From Porticoccus sp041395745 (lineage in GTDB: Bacteria > Pseudomonadota > Gammaproteobacteria > Pseudomonadales > Porticoccaceae), in contig JAWKZV010000001.1 in the NCBI GenBank assembly GCA_041395745.1, forward strand, positions 852,274-916,273: a DNA stretch of 64,000 nt. The letters are read 5' to 3'. Position 1 is the stretch's first letter. Every line of letters starts with the position of its first letter. Positions 27,551-36,797 of the stretch are shown here, in pieces. A program made the position numbers and the translations under genes. The notes below the pieces were generated by a model. The model was not told the origin of the DNA. It saw only the letters and a list, made by a program, of their open reading frames with translations, and made no database searches.

Positions 27551-29218
27551 ATGCAGGGCATTGAAAAATCCGGAGATAAACCAAAGTATTTGTTAGTGGT
27601 GCTCTTACTTATGATGGGGGTTTTGATATTCATCCTGTTTAACAGGGAATCCGATAGCCCGAGCGAAAGTTACATTGAAAACAACCCATTTTTTCTTGAA
27701 AAGAATTATCGATTCAGCATCATGATGAATCGTCAGCTTCACACAGAAGAAACCCTCAAATTCAAAATTCTCAATCTTCACCCTAACGAAGCACTAAGAA
27801 TTCACCGTTGTACGAATCAGGCCTGTTCACAAGCCAACACAGCTGCACAGTGGAGCGGTGAGGAAGTTTCTGCAGCTGAAGAATATTCTTACACTACACC
27901 TGAAAAAGCCGAGCATTACATCTGGCTTGAAGACCTGAATGGCCCGGAAGACCAGAGGGCAATTGGCGTGAAGGAAGCGCTGGTGGAAGGCGATCTGGTT
28001 ACAGTTACTTATCTATCGGGTTCCCGAGTAGTAATAAGCCTGGATAGCCCAAATTTCAACCCAGAACTGCCAATTCCTGCTCCCAACTCACTGATAGCGA
28101 GTGGAGTTCAGTTTTTTTCGGAATTAGCGAGTCAGTTCTTTGATAGTGCTTCTAAAAAAGAATCGGACCCTACTAAAACTGCTACAGATTCTGAAACAGC
28201 AAAAAATCTGGTCAGGAATGCCGGTTTTGACCACAACTTAAATTACTGGCATTCGAAATATGATATGGAACCATTTACATATACCAGTGAAGACGGACAT
28301 ACCCGAAATGGGGCTATAGCGGTGCACACGATCCCACCAGAAAACCCAATAGAGAACAGGGGTTACCACGCAACAATCTCCCAGTGCATTCCACTTAAAA
28401 ATGGTTTGAGGTATCGGTTTGCTGCTTCCTATAAACCCCAGGGGGTATATTTAAGCAAGTATACAAACAGGGTAAACCTGATCTGGTATCAAAGTGAGGA
28501 TTGCTCTATTCATGGTGAGTTCTCCCAATACCTGGAGCCAGAACTTGGTATAGACGGTTGGCAGAAAATAGCGCATACAGTCACAAGAGCGCTCAATGCC
28601 AAAGCCGCCAAAATAGAAATTACCCAAAATAAGCTATCGGCCAATCGTACGCCTGCACTGTGGGACGATATTGAACTGATTGTGACAGAACAACTGTCTA
28701 TGCCAGATGTTCCCGATACCTCTCCATATACATTACCGGCCGGAGTCAATTACATCAAAAACAGTGATTTTTCCGAAAACCTGAAGCACTGGCACTTTAG
28801 CGGAGATACGACCTGGGTGGCTAACGTCGGAGCTGAAAGCAAAGGTGCCGCAAGGCTGGCAATTTTTTCGGATCACGGTGGTTATGGGGCACACAGCTTT
28901 TCTCAATGTATCACCTTTGGTGTCCCACGGGTGTTTTCGTTCGGAGCAAAAGTAAAGGTTGATCCGAGTTCTACCTTTAAAGGCGGAGGAATATTTCGAC
29001 TTAACTGGTATGAGAATCCCGGATGCAGCGGACGCTCAGCAGCGGGTTTTAAAGAAGATCGCGTAGAGTACGTTGACGGCTGGCAGTCCATTGGTGTTAA
29101 TGAAATTACTGCGCCCAAAAACTCAAAAAGTGCCAGCCTTTACTTCACCCGCGGTATTAGAGATTCGGGGAACTTCGCCTATTTTGTAGATGATGTTTTC
29201 TTTAAAGCAATAGAGTAA
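27551..29218 (+). CDS. Membrane-anchored protein with two carbohydrate-binding-like modules
   Basis: A 555-residue protein with one N-terminal membrane segment (Y-L-L-V-V-L-L-L-M-M-G-V-L-I-F-I-L-F, about 15-32), leaving a large outside part. A region near 60-160 has two cysteines in I-H-R-C-T-N-Q-A-C. Two related beta-sandwich-like repeats follow: N-L-V-R-N-A-G-F-D-H-N-L-N-Y-W-H (about 217) and N-Y-I-K-N-S-D-F-S-E-N-L-K-H-W-H (about 399). Each carries S-Q-C-I and later a cysteine near S-E-D-C/N-P-G-C. The opening N-x-x-F-x-x-x-L-x-x-W resembles CBM4/9-like modules. Ligand and role are unknown. It shares an operon with the DUF3592 gene. Confidence 0.7.
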   Translation: MQGIEKSGDKPKYLLVVLLLMMGVLIFILFNRESDSPSESYIENNPFFLEKNYRFSIMMNRQLHTEETLKFKILNLHPNEALRIHRCTNQACSQANTAAQWSGEEVSAAEEYSYTTPEKAEHYIWLEDLNGPEDQRAIGVKEALVEGDLVTVTYLSGSRVVISLDSPNFNPELPIPAPNSLIASGVQFFSELASQFFDSASKKESDPTKTATDSETAKNLVRNAGFDHNLNYWHSKYDMEPFTYTSEDGHTRNGAIAVHTIPPENPIENRGYHATISQCIPLKNGLRYRFAASYKPQGVYLSKYTNRVNLIWYQSEDCSIHGEFSQYLEPELGIDGWQKIAHTVTRALNAKAAKIEITQNKLSANRTPALWDDIELIVTEQLSMPDVPDTSPYTLPAGVNYIKNSDFSENLKHWHFSGDTTWVANVGAESKGAARLAIFSDHGGYGAHSFSQCITFGVPRVFSFGAKVKVDPSSTFKGGGIFRLNWYENPGCSGRSAAGFKEDRVEYVDGWQSIGVNEITAPKNSKSASLYFTRGIRDSGNFAYFVDDVFFKAIE

Positions 29219-29243
29219 TTGTTGAAGTGAACATTAGGGAAAA

Positions 29244-29282
29244 TACCATCAATAATAAAAATTGCATTATCGATGGTATTGT
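29244..29282 (+). terminator. Stem-loop after the DUF3592 operon
   Basis: Perfect 9-base arms AATACCATC (29244-29252) and GATGGTATT (29274-29282) are followed by GTTTTC, 25 bases after the stop. The 21-base loop is long, so terminator activity is probable rather than certain. Confidence 0.5.
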
Positions 29283-29287
29283 TTTCA

Positions 29288-29354
29288 ATCACTCCCACTC
29301 TATTATCAATAAGCCATTTTTATCCTTTATTATCAATAGCTTATTTTCTTGCTA
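29288..29354 (+). repeat. Island-flanking repeat, copy 2
   Basis: Direct-orientation partner of 25294-25360. It carries its own inverted repeat (AATAAGC...GCTTATT) that pairs in the same place although the bases differ, so the fold is kept while the sequence drifts. The rest of 29219-29510 holds only the stem-loop and A+T-rich sequence. Confidence 0.75.
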
Positions 29355-29510
29355 AACGGGAATACCATGAAAAATACCATGCTTAGAAATTTCTTGAAAA
29401 TATTTCTGACTTTTTATCCGAGGGCTCCAGCCTACAAGGACGAGAGCCAAACGAGTCAGGGTTCACATTCAGCTATCAAATGATCGAAAGAGTATATTTC
29501 CAGACCCAGC

Positions 29511-29843
29511 TCATGTATACCGCGACCCGACGATGATGATGGTCATACCCACCAGGCATACTCCAACGCCCACTATGTCTGTAAGAGTTGGCCGAACACC
29601 ATCCACCACCCATAGCCATAGCAAAGCCACACTAACATAGACCCCGCCATACGCAGCGTAGACACGCCCGGCGGACGTTGGGTGCAGCGTCAACAGCCAT
29701 GCAAACAGCACCAGACTTGCTGCCGCTGGCAACAGAACCCTGGCAGAAGCAGATTTTTTCAACCATAGATAAGGCAGATAACAGCCAACAATTTCCGCGA
29801 TGGCAGTGATAACAAATAGACCGAAGGTCATCAGAATTTGCAT
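29511..29843 (-). CDS. YnfA family (UPF0060) membrane protein
   Basis: A 110-residue protein with four membrane segments. It opens M-Q-I-L-M-T-F-G-L-F-V-I-T-A-I-A-E-I-V-G and contains the typical G-R-V-Y-A-A-Y-G-G-V-Y-V and D-I-V-G-V-G-V-C-L-V-G-M. YnfA proteins resemble small multidrug transporters; the role is unproven. It is the last gene of the leftward czc cluster, 45 bases after the CDF gene. Confidence 0.9.
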   Translation of the reverse strand: MQILMTFGLFVITAIAEIVGCYLPYLWLKKSASARVLLPAAASLVLFAWLLTLHPTSAGRVYAAYGGVYVSVALLWLWVVDGVRPTLTDIVGVGVCLVGMTIIIVGSRYT

Positions 29844-29888
29844 TGCGCCCCCTCTTTAGCGTGTGCCTGCTCACTACAACCCTGAGCA

Positions 29889-30761
29889 TTATTCATCCCG
29901 ACAGGGTTCTTCATTCAACTCGATTTCAATCGTCGTATGTGCCAGATCCTGAGACGCGAGCGCCGAGTTAATCGTCGCTTTCAAGCGTGAATATTCTGTA
30001 ATATCCTTAAGGGGCTCAACTCTGACATGAGCGGTCAATACATGATGCTCACCATCGAGCGACCAAAGATGCAAATGGTGTACGTCGTCGATTTCCTTGA
30101 GTGACATCAAGGACTCGCGGACGCACGTCAGCAAATCTGGATCCGGCACTGCCTGAAAAAACAACCGCCCTGTTACCCACAGGTTACGCAGTACATTGAT
30201 CAGAATAAACAAGGTGAAGCCGATCGACAGCAGTGGGTCGAGAATGGGCCAGTCAATGATTTGCATGACCGTCGCCACAATCAGCACAGCCACCCAACCC
30301 AGCACGTCTTCCAGCAAATGCCAGTTGAGTACTTTTTCGTTCAAGGTTTTTCCCTGGCTAAGGCGATAGGCGGCGTAGCCATTCACCGCCACACCCAGCA
30401 CGGCAAGGGCCAACATGCCTTCGGTATGTGGCATGACGGGGTCTGCCAAGCGGGGAATGGCCGTGACCAGTACCCAGGCCGATCCCGCGATTAACACTAG
30501 ACCATTAATCAGGGCGCCGAACAGCGACAACCGCCGATAGCCGTAGGTGTACTCAGGATTGGCGGATTTCCGGCCCAGGCGGTTCAGCAGCCAGGCGCTG
30601 CCAATGGACAGGCTGTCACCCAAATCGTGCACCGCATCGGCCATGATGGCGGTGCTATTGGTCAACCAGCCACCAACGAATTCGATAACGGTAAAAATCA
30701 GGTTTAACCAAAAAGCCAAGCCCATTCGCTTGGAGCTATCATCGTGTGAATGTTGATGCAT
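29889..30761 (-). CDS. Cation diffusion facilitator metal exporter
   Basis: Proton-driven exporter of divalent metals such as Zn, Co or Cd from cytoplasm to periplasm. The 290-residue protein starts with H-Q-H-S-H-D-D, then six membrane segments. The metal-site motif is M-A-D-A-V-H-D-L-G-D-S-L in segment 2, with D-x-x-L-S in segment 5. The cytoplasmic C-terminal domain has H-H-L-H-L-W-S-L-D-G-E-H-H. It lies in the czcCBA operon after the PII-like gene, so zinc/cobalt/cadmium is the likely substrate class. Confidence 0.92.
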   Translation of the reverse strand: MHQHSHDDSSKRMGLAFWLNLIFTVIEFVGGWLTNSTAIMADAVHDLGDSLSIGSAWLLNRLGRKSANPEYTYGYRRLSLFGALINGLVLIAGSAWVLVTAIPRLADPVMPHTEGMLALAVLGVAVNGYAAYRLSQGKTLNEKVLNWHLLEDVLGWVAVLIVATVMQIIDWPILDPLLSIGFTLFILINVLRNLWVTGRLFFQAVPDPDLLTCVRESLMSLKEIDDVHHLHLWSLDGEHHVLTAHVRVEPLKDITEYSRLKATINSALASQDLAHTTIEIELNEEPCRDE

Positions 30762-30810
30762 ACGTTATTTCTCCAGTCGATGATTGGCTTGGCGTTGGGT
30801 AGCTAAACGA

Positions 30811-31134
30811 TTAATGATCCTCAGTGCCGCCGATGGGCAGGGCTTGTTCGATTGGGCTAACATAGACCCAGCCGGATATGTCAGGTCCGATTTTCCCGGT
30901 TTTTCGAATGATCGAGGTCACCTCATCCACCTGATTGTCTTCACATACCAGCGACAATTGGACTTCTGAAATAACCACACCAGCTTCTGACGAATAGGCC
31001 AACTCCTGCTCGCCTAAGGGCTTTAAAGTCCCCTTGATGTCGAGTAGTGATATGTTTTTGTAACCTGCGTCACGCAGTGCGTCGATGACATCGGCGGATC
31101 GAACGTGGTGGATAAAGGCGGTAATTTGTTTCAT
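30811..31134 (-). CDS. PII-like protein linked to RND metal efflux
   Basis: A 107-residue ferredoxin-fold protein of the PII superfamily. It opens M-K-Q-I-T-A-F-I-H-H-V-R-S-A-D-V-I-D-A-L and ends with G-W-V-Y-V-S-P-I-E-Q-A. It lacks the uridylylation tyrosine loop of GlnB. Divergent PII proteins of this type (sometimes called PII-NG) are repeatedly found beside CzcA/CusA genes; their role is unknown. It starts 77 bases after the czcA stop and is likely in that operon. Confidence 0.8.
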   Translation of the reverse strand: MKQITAFIHHVRSADVIDALRDAGYKNISLLDIKGTLKPLGEQELAYSSEAGVVISEVQLSLVCEDNQVDEVTSIIRKTGKIGPDISGWVYVSPIEQALPIGGTEDH

Positions 31135-31211
31135 ATGAATACTCCAAAAAAATTCGCTATTACTGTTAGATGGATCGCGGCAAGGGAATACTTGCCGCGA
31201 TCCAGCGGGTA

Positions 31212-34200
31212 TTACTCAGCGATCGGTTCGCCATTGTTATCAATCGCTTTTGGCCTTCGCCAAGCCAATCGATACAGACCGGGGAGCACCAATAACGTAA
31301 GTAACGTGGAAGAGATAATGCCGCCGATAACCACCGTGGCCAGTGGCCGCTGGACTTCCGCCCCGGTGCTGGTATTGAGTGCCATCGGCAGGAAGCCTAA
31401 TGCGGCCACCAGAGCGACCATCAATATCGGCCGCAATCTCAACATGGCGCCGCCCAGAATCGCCTGCTCGACGGATTCACCGCGATTGAGCTCATCCCGA
31501 AAGGCCGACACCATCATGACCCCGGTCAGTACCGATACACCGCATAAAGTAATAAACCCAACACCGGCGGTAATCGAGAGGGGGATGTCCCGTAACCACA
31601 AGGCGATAACGCCACCGGTCAGCGCCAGCGGTACGCCACTAAAGACCAATGCCGCATCTTTTGCTGAGCCAAAGGTCATCATCAACAGTGCAAAAATCAT
31701 CACTAGGGTAACGGGGACAAGCAGGCTTAACCGCTGCGTGGCCGATTGCAATTGCTCAAAAGTACCGCCGTACTCCAGCCAATAGCCAGGTGGCAATTTC
31801 ACTTGTTGCGCCACTTTGCCCTGAACTTCGGCCACAAAGCCACCCAAATCGCGACCGCGAACATTGGCGCTGACCACCAGTCGCCGCTTGCCGTTTTCAC
31901 GAGAGATCTGATTAGGTCCAGGCGCCAGGGTGAGACTAGCCACTTCCCGCAGTGGCACGTATCCGCCGTCTGGCAGCGGTATCGGCAAACGCTCCAACGC
32001 GCGCAAGTCACCCCTGACGCGCTCGGCTACCCGCACCACTATCGAGAAACGCTGATCGCCCTCAAAGATCAGGCCGGCTTCCTCACCACCCGTGGCGGCG
32101 GCGACCACGTCCTGTACATCGGCGACATTCAAACCATAACGATACAGGGCTGAACGATCCGCATTAATGGACAGAATAGGTAACCCAGACACCTGCTCGA
32201 CCTTAACCCCTTCGGCGCCCTCGATACCGTTCAATACCGCCGCGATTTCGCCGCCCGATTTAAGCAGTTGCGTCAAATCGTCACCAAACACCTTGATCCC
32301 GAGATCGGAACGCACACCTGAAATCAACTCGTTGAAGCGAAGTTGGATCGGCTGGCTGATCTCGAAGGCATTACCCGGCAATAATGATAACTTCTCACCG
32401 ATTTCCTCCAGCAACTGCGCTTTGGTTTTGTCAGGGTCAGGCCATTCACTGTGATCCTTGAGCATGACATAACCATCGGAAATGTTCGGCCCCATGGGGT
32501 CACTGGCGACTTCAGCCGTGCCGACGCGCGAGAAGTAGGTTTTGACTTCAGGGATTTCCAGCACCGCTTTTTCCAATTGAAACTGCATATCCAGGGATTG
32601 AGTGAGACTGGTACCCGGTATTCGTAGCGCCTGGATGGCAATATCGCCCTCATCCAGATTCGGGATAAATTCCGTACCCATCCGCGTTGCCAGTGCGCCG
32701 ACCAAAACCACAAAGATCAGGGCCGCAGACAATACGAGTACGCGAAATTTGAGTGCCCACGCCAAAACCGGGGCGTAAAACCGTTTGGAGTGGCGAACAA
32801 TGAAATTGTCCTTCTCCTCAATATGCCCCGTCATAAACAGCGCCACGGCGGCAGGCACAAAGGTGAGTGACAGCACCAGCGCAGACAGCAAGGCCATGAT
32901 TACCGCCATGGCCATGGGCGTAAACATTTTTCCTTCCACGCCGGTTAGCGCCAGGATGGGTAAGTTCACCAGAATCACTACCAATACGCTGATCAAACTC
33001 GGTGTAAATACCTCGCGGGTGGCCGCAAACACCGTTTGAAAACGTTCGTCCAGCTTTAAGGTGCGCCCAAGGTGGTGCTGGCGTCCGGCCAGACGCAAAA
33101 TGCAGTTTTCGACAATGATCACCGCGCCATCCACAATCAAGCCAAAATCGAGCGCACCCAAACTCATCAGATTGGCGCTGACCTTGGTCTGCACCATGCC
33201 TGTCATCAACATCAACATGGATAAAGGGATCACCATTGCGGTGAGTAAGGCCGCCCGGACATTGCCCAGCATGACCAGGAGCACGACAACAACCAATATC
33301 GCGCCTTCGGCCAGGTTGGCTTGTACCGTGGCAATGGTTTTATCAACCAATACCGTGCGGTCGTAAACCGGTTCCGCGATCACGCCTTCGGGCAGCGTTT
33401 TGTTGACTTCCACAAGTTTGGCCGACACCGCCTGGGAAACCGTGCGACTATTGCCTCCTAGCAACATGACGGCGGTACCCAATACTGTCTCCTCGCCATC
33501 GAGCGTGGCAGCACCGGTGCGCAACTCTTTGCCGAATCCAACCTCGGCGACATCAGCCACGGTTATGGGTAGGCCGTCACGACGGGCGACGATGATTTTT
33601 TCGATCGCCGGGATGTCAGCTACCTGTCCGGGGGCACGAATCAGATATTGTTCGCCATTTTTTTCAATATAGCCCGCACCGATGTTGGCGTTGTTTTTCT
33701 CCAATGCCGCCACTAAATTATCGAAGCTAAGCTGGTAGGCTAGCAGCCTTGCAGGTTCAGGGGTGATGTGGAACTGCTTCTCGAAACCGCCAATGGTATT
33801 GACTTCGGTGACGCCGGGAACCAGACGCAACTGCGGACGGATCACCCAATCCTGCAAGGTGCGTAAGGCCGTTGCATCATAGGGCTCACCGTTTTCTTGC
33901 AAGGCGCCCGGTTTTGCATGCACCGCATAGTGAAAGATTTCACCAAGGCCTGTGGCAACAGGCCCCATTACCGGCTCAATCCCGGAAGGCATCTCGCTTT
34001 TCGCCTGCTGCAAGCGCTCATTGATGAGGTTACGGGCAAAATAGATGTCCGTGCCTTTTTCAAACACCACGGTCACCTGAGACAGGGCGTAGCGTGATAA
34101 CGAACGGGTGCTCTCCACATAGGGTAACCCCGTGATCGCCAGTTCCACCAGGTAGGTAATGCGTTGCTCCACTTCCAGCGGTGAATAACCGGGAGCTTCG

Positions 34201-34352
34201 GTATTGATTTGCACTTGGACGTTGGTGATATCGGGTACCGCGTCAATGGGCAGGTGCTGGTAGTTCCAGACACCCAAGGCCCCAATTACCAGTACCAGAA
34301 ACATCACCAGCCAGCGGCGCGCGATGGAAAATTGAATGAGTTTATCGATCAT
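31212..34352 (-). CDS. czcA: Heavy-metal RND efflux pump, inner-membrane subunit
   Basis: Proton-driven inner-membrane pump that moves divalent cations through a tripartite complex with CzcB and CzcC. The 1,046-residue length and twelve-segment layout match HME-RND proteins. It opens M-I-D-K-L-I-Q-F-S-I-A-R-R-W and carries D-F-G-L-I-V-D-G-A-V-I-I-V-E-N in segment 4, where the two aspartates are proton-relay residues. This DFGxxxD-type motif favours the Zn/Co/Cd (CzcA) group over copper CusA. Downstream of czcB by 83 bases. Confidence 0.95.
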   Translation of the reverse strand: MIDKLIQFSIARRWLVMFLVLVIGALGVWNYQHLPIDAVPDITNVQVQINTEAPGYSPLEVEQRITYLVELAITGLPYVESTRSLSRYALSQVTVVFEKGTDIYFARNLINERLQQAKSEMPSGIEPVMGPVATGLGEIFHYAVHAKPGALQENGEPYDATALRTLQDWVIRPQLRLVPGVTEVNTIGGFEKQFHITPEPARLLAYQLSFDNLVAALEKNNANIGAGYIEKNGEQYLIRAPGQVADIPAIEKIIVARRDGLPITVADVAEVGFGKELRTGAATLDGEETVLGTAVMLLGGNSRTVSQAVSAKLVEVNKTLPEGVIAEPVYDRTVLVDKTIATVQANLAEGAILVVVVLLVMLGNVRAALLTAMVIPLSMLMLMTGMVQTKVSANLMSLGALDFGLIVDGAVIIVENCILRLAGRQHHLGRTLKLDERFQTVFAATREVFTPSLISVLVVILVNLPILALTGVEGKMFTPMAMAVIMALLSALVLSLTFVPAAVALFMTGHIEEKDNFIVRHSKRFYAPVLAWALKFRVLVLSAALIFVVLVGALATRMGTEFIPNLDEGDIAIQALRIPGTSLTQSLDMQFQLEKAVLEIPEVKTYFSRVGTAEVASDPMGPNISDGYVMLKDHSEWPDPDKTKAQLLEEIGEKLSLLPGNAFEISQPIQLRFNELISGVRSDLGIKVFGDDLTQLLKSGGEIAAVLNGIEGAEGVKVEQVSGLPILSINADRSALYRYGLNVADVQDVVAAATGGEEAGLIFEGDQRFSIVVRVAERVRGDLRALERLPIPLPDGGYVPLREVASLTLAPGPNQISRENGKRRLVVSANVRGRDLGGFVAEVQGKVAQQVKLPPGYWLEYGGTFEQLQSATQRLSLLVPVTLVMIFALLMMTFGSAKDAALVFSGVPLALTGGVIALWLRDIPLSITAGVGFITLCGVSVLTGVMMVSAFRDELNRGESVEQAILGGAMLRLRPILMVALVAALGFLPMALNTSTGAEVQRPLATVVIGGIISSTLLTLLVLPGLYRLAWRRPKAIDNNGEPIAE

Positions 34353-34435
34353 GGTGAACTCCTATTGTGGGTTCATATGACCGGTTAAAGCCGTGCAGAT
34401 GGTTCGGCGTCGTAAATGGTGCCAAAAATACTTTT

Positions 34436-35377
34436 TTAGTGTCCATGTTCAGCATCCTCCTTGCCCATCTCCGATTTCAGAATAAAGCTGTTTTTGCTGA
34501 CATACACTTCATCTGCGGACAGGCCGGACACTACTTCGCTTAGCTCGCCGTCGGTGCGTCCCAAGGTTACCGTGCGTGCCTCAAAACCCTCCTTTCCCCG
34601 AACAAAAACAACGGGATTGTCGTCGACGATTTGCAGGGCTTCGTTGCGAATCACCACGGGAGTATTAATTTCGGCGCGGGTGATTTGTGCGTTGACAAAC
34701 AGACCCGGTTTCCAGGTGCCGTTTGGGTTGTCGATCAAAACGCGCGCCGTAATGGCCTGATTGCTACCTTGGCCAAGTGGCGCAATATAGATGATATTTC
34801 CCTCTGCGGTTTGGCTCGAATCGAGGCTGAGAATGCGAACTTTCTGCCCTGATTGAACCTGAGCAACATCCTTTGGAAAAATCGACAGCTCTACCCAGAC
34901 CGTGGAAAAATCCTTCACCTCCAATAGGGGGGCATCGCTGGTTTGTTCGCCAGGGTTAGCGTTGCGCTGTGTAATAACGCCATTGAGTGACGAAACTATC
35001 GAATAGGTTTTCAGGCTTTCGTTGGCTTCTACGGTCAACAGGGTTTCGCCCTTACGAACCGGATCACCAACACTTTTTTTAACTTCCCGAATAACACCGT
35101 CAAAGCGTGCGGTCACTGATTGTACGCGTTCTGCGTTGGTGGCGACGACGCCGTATACCGGCAATACATCGCGGATGGTGCCAGAAGTCACGGTTGCCAG
35201 CGTAATGCCCGAATGTTGTATCTGCTGCTGAGTCAGTTCAATGTGGCCTTCTTCGCCGTGCTCTGCTTCCTCTCCGCGACCTGTTTCGGCAAGAGCATGT
35301 CCGGATAGCAGTGCGATTAGGAAGCAACAGCCAAGAAGATGGGGGATGGGTTTGTTAATATGTGTTCTTGATTTCAT
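34436..35377 (-). CDS. czcB: RND efflux periplasmic adaptor
   Basis: Membrane-fusion subunit that bridges CzcA and CzcC. The 313-residue protein has an N-terminal signal (L-L-G-C-C-F-L-I-A-L-L-S-G-H-A-L-A). A glutamate/histidine-rich start E-A-E-H-G-E-E-G-H follows, then a lipoyl-like half (V-T-A-R-F-D-G-V-I-R-E-V) and beta-barrel domains. It ends in E-D-A-E-H-G-H, a metal-binding-looking tail. Its ATG overlaps the czcC stop (ATGA). It is shorter than classical CzcB (about 520 residues) and lacks a long extra C-terminal domain. Confidence 0.92.
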   Translation of the reverse strand: MKSRTHINKPIPHLLGCCFLIALLSGHALAETGRGEEAEHGEEGHIELTQQQIQHSGITLATVTSGTIRDVLPVYGVVATNAERVQSVTARFDGVIREVKKSVGDPVRKGETLLTVEANESLKTYSIVSSLNGVITQRNANPGEQTSDAPLLEVKDFSTVWVELSIFPKDVAQVQSGQKVRILSLDSSQTAEGNIIYIAPLGQGSNQAITARVLIDNPNGTWKPGLFVNAQITRAEINTPVVIRNEALQIVDDNPVVFVRGKEGFEARTVTLGRTDGELSEVVSGLSADEVYVSKNSFILKSEMGKEDAEHGH

Positions 35378-36714
35378 CGTGATGATCCTGAAAATGTGTT
35401 GTCTTCGCCATACTGAGTCAAGGCCAGGGGCTCTGCTGTTAGTTGCTCAATTTCTGCGCCATAGGTTAAAGCGGCTGCCGCCGCTTCGATCTGGGTACGC
35501 CTGGCGCTCAATAATTCCTGCCGCGCGCTGACATAGTCGAGATACCCGTAGCGACCGCGTTGATAGGCCACCTGAGTGTCTACCAGGGCCTGCTCAAGGG
35601 CGGGAATGATGGCGGTACGCAGTGCTTTTACCGCGACAATGGCTTGTTTGCGGTTGTGATAGGCGCGGAACAGCTGAGTGTGTAAATCCAGCAGCATTAC
35701 GTCACGTTGTGCCAACACCTGATTTTTTTCGGCCAGCGCAGTCGACACAGCGCCGGTATTTCGTTGGCCGGAAAACAACGGCATGCTGAAGCCAGCCACC
35801 AGTGCGGTATCATCGGTTTCCTGTATTCGACGAACCCCCACTGACCAACTGATATCGGCGCTGGATTGGGTTTGGGCAAGGCGTAATTCAGCTTCTTTGA
35901 GGCGGGACTCTGCCGCGAATATTTCGATCGCCGGATTTTTTTCCACTTTGGCGTATAGCATCTCAAAGGCGACGTCCTCGCCAAACTGGAATAGATCACC
36001 TTGCACCTTGGCAAAGTCAGGTGTAGTCACTCCCCATAGAGCAGACAACGACACTTTCAAATAAGCCAGCCGTTGCTGCTCCGAAAGGAAAGCGAGCTTC
36101 GCTTGCTCGGCAGCGGCCTGTGCCCGTTTGACCTCCGCCTCGGGTGTCGCCCCCGCCGTAGCCCGCTTTTTCACAATGTGTAAGCTCTCGTTTGCCAATT
36201 GAGCGGCCTCAGCAGCCAGGGTGACCTGCTCCTGTGCGGCCAGCACATCGACATAGCGACGGGTGACTTCGCCCAATAAGGCCAGGGATTCCACCTGTCG
36301 GCTGGCATTGAGCACCGACCGACTGTGGGATACCACGCCTTGCCGTGCCGCGCGCTTATCCCCCATTTCGATGACTGAAGACAGCGCAATGGTTAGCTCA
36401 GCACTATCTGCGCCGCTGAAATCCCCAGTGCCACCAACATTTTCAGCATCAAAACCCAGCTCATACGCCGGCCGTAACCGGGCCGTTTCTGCCTGACCTT
36501 GAAGGGCGGCATAGCGGTAGGGAAAAATGTTTAGAGAAGGGTTTTGCGACAAGGAACGCTGCACTGCATTGGTCAGCGTGATTGTTAGGTCACCAGGAGC
36601 CGCATTAAGCCCCGAAGAAAAAATAAAAAATAGTAAACTGAACAGAATGCAGCGGTTTCTGATATTCCGCCGCTCCCATGCGCCAGAACCAGGCGCAGAA
36701 CGTATTGGTAACAT
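35374..36714 (-). CDS. czcC: TolC-family outer-membrane metal efflux protein
   Basis: Outer-membrane channel of the Czc complex. The 446-residue protein has a signal peptide (C-I-L-F-S-L-L-F-F-I-F-S-S-G-L-N-A) and two OEP repeats rich in coiled-coil sequence (A-L-Q-G-Q-A-E-T-A-R; E-A-E-V-K-R-A-Q-A-A-A-E-Q). L-Q-G-Q-A-E is typical of CzcC proteins. It is the first pump gene of the operon and overlaps czcB by four bases. Confidence 0.93.
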   Translation of the reverse strand: MLPIRSAPGSGAWERRNIRNRCILFSLLFFIFSSGLNAAPGDLTITLTNAVQRSLSQNPSLNIFPYRYAALQGQAETARLRPAYELGFDAENVGGTGDFSGADSAELTIALSSVIEMGDKRAARQGVVSHSRSVLNASRQVESLALLGEVTRRYVDVLAAQEQVTLAAEAAQLANESLHIVKKRATAGATPEAEVKRAQAAAEQAKLAFLSEQQRLAYLKVSLSALWGVTTPDFAKVQGDLFQFGEDVAFEMLYAKVEKNPAIEIFAAESRLKEAELRLAQTQSSADISWSVGVRRIQETDDTALVAGFSMPLFSGQRNTGAVSTALAEKNQVLAQRDVMLLDLHTQLFRAYHNRKQAIVAVKALRTAIIPALEQALVDTQVAYQRGRYGYLDYVSARQELLSARRTQIEAAAAALTYGAEIEQLTAEPLALTQYGEDNTFSGSSR

Positions 36715-36797
36715 GTGGTAGATCCTACTTATTTAAGATAATTCAAACCGCGCATTGCAGCGATAACGGCAACACAGGAAAAACTTAATCAGTAAAA

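Noticed and set aside
31105..31785. Forward reading of 226 codons
   Set aside because: Antisense to the czcA 3' end and low in recognisable structure.
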